This document shows positions 1 through 9,137 of a stretch of 64,000 bases of DNA, one piece after another (within the stretch, counting starts at the first letter, position 1; each line of letters begins with the position of its first letter). The position numbers and the translations under genes are program-made. Source of the stretch: JAGQYH01 sp041393015 (GTDB taxonomy: Bacteria > Bacteroidota > Bacteroidia > Chitinophagales > JADIYW01). Where the stretch lies: contig JAWKKV010000005.1 of assembly GCA_041393015.1 (NCBI GenBank), positions 1-64,000 on the forward strand, read 5' to 3'. The notes beneath the pieces were generated by a model that did not search any database, had not been told where the DNA came from, and saw nothing but the letters and a program-made list of their open reading frames with translations.

Positions 1-1641
1 ATAGTAGCATCTGGCAACACCACAACTGATGCTTCTAAAGATTGTACCGTTAAAATAGATGTTACAGGTTTATCTTCAAATACATTCTATTACTATAGGT
101 TTAAAACCGGTGATAAATACTCTATGATTGGAAGAACAAAAACTGCTCCTTCGGCTAATGATTCAGATCAGTTACGATTTGCAACAGTTTCATGTTCAAG
201 CTTTCAGCATGGCTATTTTAATGCCTATGATAGAATAAAAGAAAGAAATGATATTGATGCCATCTTTCATTTAGGTGACTATGTATATGAGTATGGGCCA
301 GGAGAATATGGAGATCTTAGAGATCATTTACCAGACAAAGAAATGGTTGATCTTATGGATTACAGAACGAGATACTCTCAATATCGTTTAGATCCAGCAT
401 TGAGAAATTTACACCAACAATATCCATTTATAACTACTTGGGATGACCATGAATCTGCAGACAATTCTTACAAAGATGGAGCCGAAAATCACACTCCCGG
501 CGTGGAAGGCGATTGGGAAGATAGATTAGCCGGTGCTGCTCAAGCTTACAGCGAATGGTTGCCTATTAGAAATCCCGACCCTACCGATGATAAAAAGATT
601 TATAGAAAATTTAGCTATGGTGACATTGCAGACATTTTCGTTTTAGATACTAGAATTATTGGAAGAGATGAACAACTCGGTTTTTTTGATCAATTAGATC
701 AAAATGCTTTTAATGATACCTCAAGACATTTATTAGGCCCGGAACAACTATCATGGTTAAAAGAAGGCTTAGCAACTTCAACTGCCAAATGGAAAATTAT
801 CGCACAACAAGTAATGGTAGCACCTTTTAGAGCATTTAATATTGTACTAAACTCTGACCAATGGGATGGCTATAGTGCTGAAAGAGCAAGATTGTTTGAT
901 TTTATTTACGATCAAGGAATTGATAATGTTGTTGTTCTTACCGGAGATATTCATACCTCTTGGGCAATGGATCTTCCTTTGGGCCCAAATCAATATGTAC
1001 CATCAACAGGTGAAAACTCTGTAGCAATTGAATTTGTTACCACTTCTGTAACTTCTCCCGGTATTCCCTTTGCCTCGTTAGCCAATATCATCAAAAATGA
1101 AAACAAGCACATTAAGCATGTCAATTTAACAGATCATGGCTATACTCTTCTAAATCTTACCAATGAGAAAGCTCAAAACGATTATTACTTTGTAAAAACG
1201 ATTGAACAGCCTGATGAAGATGTTAGATATGCTCAAAGTTTTTATTCGAATGATGGCGATAATCATATTACAAGAATTGATGAAGCTTCAGAGAGTATCT
1301 ATCCTCCGGCTATTTTTGCGCCTGATCCAACAGACACTACTTCTAATAATAACCCAACAGTAGGCTTATTAGAAAGCAATATTCAAATTACTGGTTTATA
1401 TCCAAATCCAGTGATTAACAATAAGGTAAATGTGCAATTCTTTGTAGAGCAAAAAGAGAATATTACGATCCAATTGTTTGATCAAGCTGGACAAATAGTA
1501 GCCTCAAAACAATTAGGAGAAAGAGCAAGAGGAATTTTTATTGAGATCTTTGAATTTCCAAACATATCTGCTGGAAGTTATATCTTAGCATTGAAACATG
1601 GCGACAAAATAGCTAGTCAATCATTAATTAAGCTTCAGTAA
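1..1641 (+). CDS. PhoD-like alkaline phosphatase, T9SS cargo (5' truncated by window)
   Basis: The reading frame is open from base 1, and residues before the first internal ATG (124) align with the N-terminal PhoD domain of the next gene, so the true start lies upstream of the window. It should be a secreted, metal-dependent phosphomonoesterase/diesterase. Visible metallophosphatase motifs are HLGDYVYEYG, TTWDDHES and VVLTGDIHTSWA. The last 85 or so residues (from LYPNPVINNK, ending in a KLQ tail) form a type A T9SS sorting domain, so the product is probably exported and attached to or released from the cell surface. The next gene is a paralogue 10 bases downstream, which indicates tandem duplication and co-transcription. 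Family and sorting domain are seen in the sequence; substrate is unknown. Confidence 0.92.
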   Translation: MVASGNTTTDASKDCTVKIDVTGLSSNTFYYYRFKTGDKYSMIGRTKTAPSANDSDQLRFATVSCSSFQHGYFNAYDRIKERNDIDAIFHLGDYVYEYGPGEYGDLRDHLPDKEMVDLMDYRTRYSQYRLDPALRNLHQQYPFITTWDDHESADNSYKDGAENHTPGVEGDWEDRLAGAAQAYSEWLPIRNPDPTDDKKIYRKFSYGDIADIFVLDTRIIGRDEQLGFFDQLDQNAFNDTSRHLLGPEQLSWLKEGLATSTAKWKIIAQQVMVAPFRAFNIVLNSDQWDGYSAERARLFDFIYDQGIDNVVVLTGDIHTSWAMDLPLGPNQYVPSTGENSVAIEFVTTSVTSPGIPFASLANIIKNENKHIKHVNLTDHGYTLLNLTNEKAQNDYYFVKTIEQPDEDVRYAQSFYSNDGDNHITRIDEASESIYPPAIFAPDPTDTTSNNNPTVGLLESNIQITGLYPNPVINNKVNVQFFVEQKENITIQLFDQAGQIVASKQLGERARGIFIEIFEFPNISAGSYILALKHGDKIASQSLIKLQ

Positions 1642-1651
1642 AATAAATTGT

Positions 1652-3541
1652 ATGAAAACTAAACTACTCCTATTAATACTTTCTGTTTTAAATTTAAGTA
1701 GTTGGGCACAACCGGAAAATGAATCAATAAGGTCATTAGCGGATGCTGATTTAAAACCTTTTTATCACGGTGTGGCATCTGGGGATCCTTTATCAGATGC
1801 CGTTATTATCTGGACAAGGGTTACACCAGAAACTGATGGCGACGTAGAAGTAACTTGGCGAATTAGCAAAGACACACTTTTTACAGATACATTGCAGCAA
1901 GGAGTTTTTACTACAAATGCCGATAGAGACTATACCGTAAAAGTAGATGTTCAAGGGTTAGATCCAAATACTTATTACTATTATGAGTTTTCTGCCTTAA
2001 ATAAAAACTCAATAATGGGTAGAACTAAAACAGCACCAGATCAAATTAATAGTATTGATCAATTGCGTTTTGCGGTAGTGTCGTGCTCAAATTATCCATC
2101 AGGCTACTTTACTGTGTACGAAGAAGTTTTTGAAAGAAATGATGTTGATGCTGTTTTACACCTTGGCGATTACATCTATGAATATGGAGAAAATTCATTG
2201 TTAAGTGGGCCTAGACAAAATCTACCTGATTATGAGATCATTGAATTAGCTGATTATAGATTACGTCACGCCACTTATAAATTAGATGAAGATTCTAGAA
2301 AAATGCACCAAAACTATCCTATTATTTCTACATGGGATGACCATGAATCTGCCAACAATTCTTGGCGAGATGGTGCAGATAACCATTCCCCAAATTCCGA
2401 AGGAGAATGGAGTGTTAGAAAAGCTGTTTCCCATCAAGCTTACTACGAATGGATGCCTATTAGAATTCCAGATGAAAATAATTTAGACAGGATATGGAGA
2501 AAACTAAACTATGGTAATCTTGCTGATATTTTTGTTTTAGATACTAGATTATATGATAGAGACGAACAAGGACAACCATACGATGATCCTAATAAAAAGC
2601 TAATTGGACCAGAACAAATGGAGTGGTTACAGCAAGGAATGGCCAATTCGACTGCCAAATGGAAAATTATCGCTCAGCAAGTCGTTATGGCACCATTAGT
2701 AATTCCAGATTATGGTAATGAAGAAATTCTATTAACGATTAATTCTGATCAATGGGATGGTTATTTAGCTGATAGAACTAAACTGTATGACTTTATTGTA
2801 GATAATTCTATAGACAATGTTGTCGTTTTAACTGGCGACATTCATACTAGCTGGGCGAATGATTTGCCCTACAGTATTTTTGATTATAATAAATATACAG
2901 GCGCAGGATCAATTGCTGTAGAGTTTGTTTCAACAAGTGTTACAAGCACCTCATCTCCTATTCCTTTACCACCTGTTAGCGGTTTAATTAGACAAGTTTT
3001 ACCTTATATAAAATATGTTGAGTTAAGCAGAAAAGGTTACACCTTATTGGATCTGACGGAAGAAAAAGCACAAGGAGATTTTTACACTGTTAATAGTATT
3101 CAAAATCCAAATTCTAATTCAGTTTACAGACAATCTTGGTATACCGCCGATGGTGAAAATCATTTAGTTCGGGCAGATACGGCTACTGTACAAGCTGCAC
3201 CCTTAGCACCTATTGCGCCATGCGATCCTCGTGAGATGCCTACCGAAGATACCACAACGGTTGGTTTACAAGAAATAACATTAGGTGACATCCTTAATAT
3301 TTATCCTAATCCGTTCTATAACGACTTGGTGATTGAAGCTCATTTGTTTGAAAGCAATAAAGTTGATGTTTCTATAGTTGATACTAAAGGCTCTTATGTA
3401 CTTACAAGAGATTTGGGAAATTTACAAAAAGGTAGAAATCTGATTGAGATAAATGATCTAAATTTACCTGTGGGCATCTACAAATTGCTCTTAACTGTCG
3501 GAAATGATGTAATTAAACGAAGTGTCGTTAAAATTGAATAA
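1652..3541 (+). CDS. PhoD-like alkaline phosphatase, T9SS cargo
   Basis: A complete 629-residue PhoD-family phosphatase. Residues 1-20 are a Sec signal peptide ending SSWAQ. Residues about 37-129 are the PhoD N-terminal beta domain (FYHGVASGDP, VIIWTRVTP). The metallophosphatase domain starts near 138 with HLGDYIYEYG, STWDDHES and VVLTGDIHTSW as metal-binding motifs. Residues from about 545 (IYPNPFYNDL) form a T9SS type A C-terminal sorting domain. PhoD enzymes hydrolyse phosphate mono- and diesters outside the cell, typically using Ca2+ and Fe3+. It follows its paralogue by 10 bases and overlaps the following pbpC start by 20 bases, suggesting one transcript. No Pho-box-like regulator site was identified. 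Confidence 0.95.
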   Translation: MKTKLLLLILSVLNLSSWAQPENESIRSLADADLKPFYHGVASGDPLSDAVIIWTRVTPETDGDVEVTWRISKDTLFTDTLQQGVFTTNADRDYTVKVDVQGLDPNTYYYYEFSALNKNSIMGRTKTAPDQINSIDQLRFAVVSCSNYPSGYFTVYEEVFERNDVDAVLHLGDYIYEYGENSLLSGPRQNLPDYEIIELADYRLRHATYKLDEDSRKMHQNYPIISTWDDHESANNSWRDGADNHSPNSEGEWSVRKAVSHQAYYEWMPIRIPDENNLDRIWRKLNYGNLADIFVLDTRLYDRDEQGQPYDDPNKKLIGPEQMEWLQQGMANSTAKWKIIAQQVVMAPLVIPDYGNEEILLTINSDQWDGYLADRTKLYDFIVDNSIDNVVVLTGDIHTSWANDLPYSIFDYNKYTGAGSIAVEFVSTSVTSTSSPIPLPPVSGLIRQVLPYIKYVELSRKGYTLLDLTEEKAQGDFYTVNSIQNPNSNSVYRQSWYTADGENHLVRADTATVQAAPLAPIAPCDPREMPTEDTTTVGLQEITLGDILNIYPNPFYNDLVIEAHLFESNKVDVSIVDTKGSYVLTRDLGNLQKGRNLIEINDLNLPVGIYKLLLTVGNDVIKRSVVKIE

Positions 3542-5837
3542 AAGCATATTAAGAAAGAAGGAAAGCTGGCTACAACTGGTATTCCTTCTTTTTTTAATCT
3601 TTTTGCTGTTTGATTCTATCTCTCCCATTCAAAAAAGAATTTCTTACTCTAAAGTTGTTTTAGATAAAAATGACCATTTTCTTCATGCCTATTTAAGTGA
3701 TGATGATAAATGGCGCTTATATACAGAGATTGATGAGATTACGCCGGAGTTAATTCAAGCCATTAGAGTTAAAGAAGATCGATTTTTCTTCTATCATCCG
3801 GGAATCAACCCAATTGCTATTGCCAGAGCCGCTTTCAATAATGTAAGAAAAGGTTACAGAACTTCGGGCGCTTCCACAATTACCATGCAAGTAGCTCGTT
3901 TACAAAATCCAAAATCAAGAAGTATTTCCTCCAAACTGATGGAGATGATCAATGCTTTTCAACTAGAGTGGCATTATTCAAAAAAGGAAATATTACAAAT
4001 GTATATTAACCTTTTGCCTTATGGTGGAAATATTGAAGGCATTAAATCGGCTTCACTGCTTTACTATAATAAATTCCCTCAGCATTTAAGTCTTTCAGAA
4101 ATTGCTTTGCTATCCGTGATCCCCAATAATCCAGAAAAGTATAAAGTTGGAAGAGACACAGAAGATTTGAAAAACAAGCGAGATCAGTTGCTTAAATTTC
4201 TAAAGAAGAGAAAAACGTTTGGTCGAGAAATGATTGATGACGCATTGCTACAAGAAGTTACGGCTAAAAGAAAAAGCTTCCCAAAATTCGCCCCTCATTT
4301 CTCTAACTATGTCATCAATCATGCTAAAGAAAACAATATTCATACTACACTCAATAAGCAATACCAAGCACAAGTAGAAGAGCTATCACAAGCTTACAAC
4401 AAGCAATTAAAGTATAAAAACATACATAATCTATCTGTTTTAGTGATTGATAATAAAAATAGAAGTGTGTTAGCTTATTTAGGCTCACAGAATTTTAATG
4501 ATGCTAAAAATGCAGGACAAGTGGACGGAACCAATGCCTTAAGATCTCCTGGAAGCACCTTAAAACCTTTGATCTATGCCTTAGCTTTTGATGAAGGACT
4601 ATACACTCCAAAATCTGTTGTTTCTGATTTACCTATTAATTTTGATGGCTATGAACCGGAAAACTATGATGAAGAATATAGAGGAAGAGTAACTATTGAA
4701 AATGCCTTAGCGAATAGTTTAAATGTTCCAGCAGTAAAAGTGCTTAAAGATTTATCAGTAGAAGCATTTACCAATTCTTTATCTGCTGCCAATTTTAAAT
4801 GGATCAATCAACAAAAAGATCAATTAGGATTGTCGCTAGCGTTGGGTGGATGTGGCGTAACCTTGCAAGAATTAACCGCTTTGTATGCCGCCTTTGCCAA
4901 TGAAGGTCAATGGGCTCCCTTACAAATTTTCAAAGATGAACCTCTAACAATGGAGCAACAAATCATTTCTGAAGGCGCTAGTTACATGTTGTATGAAATT
5001 CTTACTCAAATAACGCGACCAGATTTACCCAACGAGTTTGCTAATGCTAAGAACCTGCCAAAAGTTGCGTGGAAAACCGGTACTTCTTATGGTCGACGTG
5101 ATGCGTGGAGTATTGGCTATAACAACAATATTACGGTTGGAGTTTGGGTGGGAAATTTTTCAGGAGAAGGTGTTCCTGAGCTTTCCGGTGCCGAAATTGC
5201 CACACCATTAATGATCAACATTTTCAATGCTTTAGATTATGATAAGAATGATGCTGGTTATAAAATGCCAAAATCTTTAGCCTTGCGATATATTTGTGAA
5301 GTATCGGGAAAAGTCCCTAATGATTATTGCAACAATCAAATTCTAGATTACTTTATACCTGAAGTATCTTCTCTAATTAGATGCGATCATTTAAAAAAAG
5401 TGTGGGTAAATGAAACCTACACTGAATCCTATTGTAGCTATTGCCTAACGAACGAAGCAGTGATTGAAAAAGAATATCCCAATCTACCTGGCGACTTAAT
5501 CACCTTTTATGACAAGCAAAATACGACCTATACCAAAATTCCTCCTCACAATCCAAACTGCTCTCATTTGTTTGCCGATCATCCACCACAAATTACTCAA
5601 CCATCAATTGGGGCTACTTATTATTTAGATACAGCTGCAAATGAGCAAGTACTTTTAAAAGCAGATGCCCACAATGATGTGAAGGAAATTTTCTGGTATG
5701 TCAATAATACATTAGTAGGAAGTTGTGCCACTGATGAAAAATTCTTTATAGCACTACCAAAAGGAAATATTGAGATTACTTGTACAGATGATAAAGGCAG
5801 AGCCAGTAAGATTGAGGTGAAAGTGGAGTATTTATAA
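3522..5837 (+). CDS. pbpC: Penicillin-binding protein 1C (bifunctional glycosyltransferase/transpeptidase)
   Basis: Peptidoglycan synthase of the PBP1C type, 771 residues. A single membrane anchor lies at about 17-31. The GT51 glycosyltransferase domain shows KEDRFFFYHPG (catalytic Glu85) and GASTITMQVAR. The transpeptidase domain has S345-T-L-K348, the SLN motif and K518-T-G. The last 90 or so residues match the BiPBP_C beta domain typical of PBP1C. The start is GTG at 3522, inside the 3' end of the PhoD gene (20-base overlap); no better start precedes the membrane segment. The usual alpha-2-macroglobulin partner gene is not adjacent, and the neighbours are unrelated phosphatases. The product should act at the outer face of the inner membrane. 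Confidence 0.93.
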   Translation: MSLKLNKSILRKKESWLQLVFLLFLIFLLFDSISPIQKRISYSKVVLDKNDHFLHAYLSDDDKWRLYTEIDEITPELIQAIRVKEDRFFFYHPGINPIAIARAAFNNVRKGYRTSGASTITMQVARLQNPKSRSISSKLMEMINAFQLEWHYSKKEILQMYINLLPYGGNIEGIKSASLLYYNKFPQHLSLSEIALLSVIPNNPEKYKVGRDTEDLKNKRDQLLKFLKKRKTFGREMIDDALLQEVTAKRKSFPKFAPHFSNYVINHAKENNIHTTLNKQYQAQVEELSQAYNKQLKYKNIHNLSVLVIDNKNRSVLAYLGSQNFNDAKNAGQVDGTNALRSPGSTLKPLIYALAFDEGLYTPKSVVSDLPINFDGYEPENYDEEYRGRVTIENALANSLNVPAVKVLKDLSVEAFTNSLSAANFKWINQQKDQLGLSLALGGCGVTLQELTALYAAFANEGQWAPLQIFKDEPLTMEQQIISEGASYMLYEILTQITRPDLPNEFANAKNLPKVAWKTGTSYGRRDAWSIGYNNNITVGVWVGNFSGEGVPELSGAEIATPLMINIFNALDYDKNDAGYKMPKSLALRYICEVSGKVPNDYCNNQILDYFIPEVSSLIRCDHLKKVWVNETYTESYCSYCLTNEAVIEKEYPNLPGDLITFYDKQNTTYTKIPPHNPNCSHLFADHPPQITQPSIGATYYLDTAANEQVLLKADAHNDVKEIFWYVNNTLVGSCATDEKFFIALPKGNIEITCTDDKGRASKIEVKVEYL

Positions 5838-5867
5838 AAACTAAGTTAATCCCCAATAAAAAAGAGA

Positions 5868-5982
5868 ACGTGACTCAAAGCGAAGCGAAGAGTCTTATCT
5901 AGGCTAAACCAAATTAAAATTAATAAATACTATTAAATCGGCTTAATGAGATGCTTCACTTCGTTCTGCACGACAATTTATT
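5868..5982. repeat. Possible REP-like intergenic repeat
   Basis: Between convergent pbpC and nth lies a stretch unlike its AT-rich surroundings. It contains GACTC...GAGTC flanking AAAGCGAAGCGAA (about 5871-5893) and a segment reading GAGATGCTTCACTTCGTTC at about 5948-5966, followed by TGCACGAC. The second segment resembles short palindromic intergenic repeats seen in many Bacteroidota genomes. Only one copy of each is visible here, so the repeat call rests on resemblance and not on copy number in this window. Confidence 0.3.
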
Positions 5983-6040
5983 CTATTACATTTTAAATTA
6001 AATCTAACAATTCATCTTTAACAAAAAACCTATCTCTATT

Positions 6041-6670
6041 CTACAACCCCTTTCTCCCAATTACACTACAGATGGGACATTTCTGAGGATCGTGACCTCT
6101 AGCCGGACAGTATTCTCTTCCAAAGAAAATAATCTGCAAATGAATCTTATTCCAAATACTTGGATCAAAAACTGCTTTTAAATCCTTTTCGGTTTTCACA
6201 ACATTTTTACCGGTTGACAAACACCATCTAAACGCTAAACGGTGAATATGCGTATCGACCGGAAAAGCAGGAACATCAAAAGCTTGCGCCATTACTACAG
6301 ATGCTGTTTTATGTCCGACACCGGGCAACTCTTCTAATAATTCCATATCAGCAGGAACTTCACCATTGTATCGTTCCACTAAAATTTTTGATAACTCAGA
6401 AATAGCTTTAGATTTTTTAGGTGAAAGACCACAAGGCCGAATGATTGCTTTAATGTCTTCTACATTTTGTTTAGCCATATCGAATGGATTATCCGCTAGT
6501 TCAAACAGTTCTGGGGTAACTTTATTAACACGTATGTCAGTACATTGCGCCGATAGTAAAACCGCTACAAGCAAAGTATATGCATCCTTGTGATCTAAAG
6601 GGATTGGTGGATTTGGATATAGATTTTGCAGTGTGTTTTTAACTATTTCCGCTCTTTGTTTTTTCGTCAT
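6041..6670 (-). CDS. nth: Endonuclease III (DNA glycosylase/AP lyase)
   Basis: Base-excision repair glycosylase that removes oxidised pyrimidines and nicks abasic sites; 209 residues, close to the usual 211. The helix-hairpin-helix LPGVGHKT contains catalytic Lys121, and Asp139 lies in PVDTHIHR. The C-terminal iron-sulfur region is atypical: Cys188, Cys198 and Cys201 are present with spacing C-x9-C-x2-C, while the enterobacterial enzyme has C-x6-C-x2-C-x5-C. The fourth cysteine is missing and the protein ends eight residues after the third. The cluster may therefore be absent or altered, which is known for some relatives. Monocistronic, convergent with pbpC and divergent from ppa. Confidence 0.93.
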   Translation of the reverse strand: MTKKQRAEIVKNTLQNLYPNPPIPLDHKDAYTLLVAVLLSAQCTDIRVNKVTPELFELADNPFDMAKQNVEDIKAIIRPCGLSPKKSKAISELSKILVERYNGEVPADMELLEELPGVGHKTASVVMAQAFDVPAFPVDTHIHRLAFRWCLSTGKNVVKTEKDLKAVFDPSIWNKIHLQIIFFGREYCPARGHDPQKCPICSVIGRKGL

Positions 6671-6878
6671 AATATGGATAAGTTAATTTTAGCTTAATAG
6701 ATCAACTTTTTAATTTCAATTTCAGTTAGGGGACATTTTATAAATCTAGGGGAAAATTACTATTTCTTATACCAGTCAAGAAATAGAATACAATACTTTT
6801 TAATTTATTGAAGTGGCTTCTAATACAGATTAGTTTGATGTAGAAGTATAAAAACCAATAACATTAAAAACCGAATGT

Positions 6879-7409
6879 ATGAACCCATGGCACGATGTGA
6901 GCGCAGGCAAAGATGCGCCCGAAATTATTAATGGAATTATTGAAAATCCTAAAGACACGCGAACCAAATATGTGTTAGATAAAAAAACTGGTTTGCTTAA
7001 TCTTGAAAGTGTGATCTATTCCTCGATGCATTACCCCGCAAATTATGGCTTTATTCCCAAAACATACGTGGAGGGAGATAAAGCTCCATTAGACATTTTG
7101 ATTCTATCTTCTATCTCAATTGTTCCATTGTGTATTGTGAGAGCCAAAGTAATTGGGGCCATGTGCATGAAAGATGGAGATGAAAGAGACGACAAGATTA
7201 TTGCAGTTGCTGCAGATGATATTAGTGTAAGCGATATAAATGACGTTGACGAAATTCCACAGCATATTCAACAAGATTTGATGAAATTCTTTGAATGCTA
7301 TGCGAAACTTGAAGGAAAGAAATTTATTGTGGATGAAATTCAGAGAAAATCAGTAGCCTTAAGTATTGTTTCTAAAGCAATTGATGAGTACAGAGCTAGG
7401 TTTGTGTAA
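6879..7409 (+). CDS. ppa: Inorganic pyrophosphatase, family I
   Basis: Soluble cytoplasmic enzyme that hydrolyses pyrophosphate to two phosphates and so pulls biosynthetic reactions forward; 176 residues, the standard bacterial length. Family motifs visible are NKGT-equivalent DKKTGLLNLE, the SSMHYPANYGFIPKT segment and the metal-binding GDKAPLDILIL (equivalent of DGDPLD). The ATG at 6879 places the usual short N-terminus (NPWHDV) in frame; an ATG at 6875 is out of frame. Transcribed alone, divergent from nth across a 208-base gap in which no clear promoter box was found, and convergent with the hydrolase gene. Confidence 0.95.
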   Translation: MNPWHDVSAGKDAPEIINGIIENPKDTRTKYVLDKKTGLLNLESVIYSSMHYPANYGFIPKTYVEGDKAPLDILILSSISIVPLCIVRAKVIGAMCMKDGDERDDKIIAVAADDISVSDINDVDEIPQHIQQDLMKFFECYAKLEGKKFIVDEIQRKSVALSIVSKAIDEYRARFV

Positions 7410-7426
7410 ATCAGATTTCGGATAAA

Positions 7427-8425
7427 TTAATCTTTGGCTTGTAAACCTAAAACTTCTTCGCAAAACTTAAATGTTTCTTGCCTTACTCGTTCTATTTCTT
7501 CTGACATTAGTTTTGAGTTGATGACGTGTGTATTGGCATTGGCAAATGCTACTTTTCGTTTCAATTTATCGGGTGTACCTAATTGTTCAAACATTTCATT
7601 AATTCTATCAATACTAACAATGTCATCCTTTTCATCTTCATTTTTATAGTAATATCCAGCAAACACAGGTTGTTTGATGGCTTGAAAGGTAGATTCTTTC
7701 ATGGTGGCTTTAAGTAAAGATTTAAGGGCTACCAAACCTTCTAACCTATATCGATGCGTCCAATACTTTTTTGCTTCGTCACTCGCAGCAAACTCCCGAT
7801 ACTTTCCTCCCATTGCTTTACGAGTCAATTGTAAACCCCATGGCATCACTAAAACGGCAGAGGTTTTATCGGCAATATCAATGTTAGGCGCATAAGTGAT
7901 GATGCCAGCAATTTCAGGATGATGCGCTGCTAAATACAATGATAGCGTTCCTCCGGTAGAACAACTCATTAAGATTAAGCTATCGCCTAACAATTTCCCT
8001 ACTGCAATAGCTTCTTTAGCAGTGGCCATTAATTTCTCAGGTGTTAAATCTAAAAAAGCATCTTCCGTGGCAATACCATGTCCATATAATCTTGGTAAGT
8101 ATAAGTTGCAATCATATCGTTCAGCAGTTTCAAAGTGGATGGGATCTCCTTCCATCGGACTAGCAGAAAAACCATGCAAATAAACCAATACATACGGTGT
8201 CTTTTGTCCTACTGAATCTGCCCAAACAATGGACGAAGCGTTATTCGGTTTAATGTTTTCTACTTGAGCTTCTTGTAGCGCTACATACGCTTCAACCGTT
8301 TGAGTCGTAGCATTTATGATTGGTAATTCAGCATCAATTTTTGCTTTTGGTGCTTTTGGTCCAGCAAAATAAACGATTATCAATAAAATCAATAGTAGTA
8401 ATAGACCTTTGAAGAATTTTTTCAT
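7427..8425 (-). CDS. Membrane-anchored alpha/beta hydrolase
   Basis: A 332-residue hydrolase with one N-terminal hydrophobic helix (about 5-21) that probably anchors it to the inner membrane with the catalytic domain outside. The oxyanion segment YLHGFSASP, the nucleophile elbow SCSTGG (Ser156) and a late His in the NANTHVI segment support an alpha/beta-hydrolase fold with an esterase or lipase-like activity. The elbow reads S-C-S-T-G, so the first Gly of the common G-x-S-x-G is replaced by Ser. Substrate is unknown. It lies 18 bases past the end of ppa on the opposite strand, and a small lipoprotein gene lies upstream on the same strand (33 bases). Confidence 0.85.
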   Translation of the reverse strand: MKKFFKGLLLLLILLIIVYFAGPKAPKAKIDAELPIINATTQTVEAYVALQEAQVENIKPNNASSIVWADSVGQKTPYVLVYLHGFSASPMEGDPIHFETAERYDCNLYLPRLYGHGIATEDAFLDLTPEKLMATAKEAIAVGKLLGDSLILMSCSTGGTLSLYLAAHHPEIAGIITYAPNIDIADKTSAVLVMPWGLQLTRKAMGGKYREFAASDEAKKYWTHRYRLEGLVALKSLLKATMKESTFQAIKQPVFAGYYYKNEDEKDDIVSIDRINEMFEQLGTPDKLKRKVAFANANTHVINSKLMSEEIERVRQETFKFCEEVLGLQAKD

Positions 8426-8457
8426 TTTGTAAAAATAGGATTACTCTTCTAACTAAA

Positions 8458-8862
8458 TTATTTAGTTGCATTAATAGTACAATTATCCTCATTACCTCCA
8501 AAACTCCAATTACTTACAATTGAATTTCCACTAATGGTGATTGTACCTCCATCAAACTCTATAAAAGGTGTTGTGGCTGGTAAAGAATTAACTACAATGG
8601 TTGAACAATCATCAGAAAAAGATCCTGTCCAAGTTGGATAAACAAGTGTTCCATCTGTATAGCTAATGTTAAAATCTTCATCACTTCCGCCTTGACTTAT
8701 GGTGATTGATCCGGTGTTTAGGCAAACAGTTGCTGAAGTAACGTTGTATGTTCCTATTGCATTAGTAGTACTCGCACATGGTGTTTCCGCTTCATCACAT
8801 GATTGAAAAACAACTATACCTAAAAACATTGTTAAGACGAATAAATATTGAATAAACTTCAT
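8458..8862 (-). CDS. Small hypothetical lipoprotein
   Basis: A 134-residue protein I do not recognise. Residues 1-21 form a lipoprotein signal peptide with lipobox ending FQSC (Cys22). The mature part is rich in Thr, Ser, Gly and Asn with alternating hydrophobic residues, as in small beta-sandwich lipoproteins, and has four further cysteines that could pair after export. It is plausibly located in the outer membrane. It is 33 bases upstream of the hydrolase gene on the same strand and may be co-transcribed; no function is inferred. Confidence 0.75.
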   Translation of the reverse strand: MKFIQYLFVLTMFLGIVVFQSCDEAETPCASTTNAIGTYNVTSATVCLNTGSITISQGGSDEDFNISYTDGTLVYPTWTGSFSDDCSTIVVNSLPATTPFIEFDGGTITISGNSIVSNWSFGGNEDNCTINATK

Positions 8863-9045
8863 TCCTTTAAATCTTAATCGTTAATACTTACTCTTTACAG
8901 GATTTTCAGTATTTCTCCTATTATATCTTTTAAAGATATTTAAATTTTAGTTTTGATGTTAATAATGAAACTAAATAGATCCATTTAGCTATACACTCGC
9001 AGATGTCTCACACAGTGAACTTTGAGAAAGTCTTTAAATAGGTAT

Positions 9046-9109
9046 TCATCAGTGTTCCTTTCCGCGTGCTGCCGTAGCTTTAGCCTAGGAGCACAGGAGA
9101 CTCTGATGA
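9046..9109. other. Structured intergenic element, unknown
   Basis: The 275-base gap between two minus-strand lipoprotein genes contains a locally GC-richer block. TCATCAG (9046-9052) pairs with CTGATGA (9103-9109), CCT (9057-9059) with AGG (9095-9097), and GTGCT (9066-9070) with AGCAC (9090-9094), giving a stepped hairpin with an inner loop containing the palindrome CCTAGG. No T-run follows on either strand, so it does not look like a simple terminator, and no start-to-stop ORF of useful length covers it. It could be a structured RNA element, a relic of a repeat or chance. Confidence 0.35.
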
Positions 9110-9137
9110 TGGTAAGTTGCTTAACGCTTAACATATT

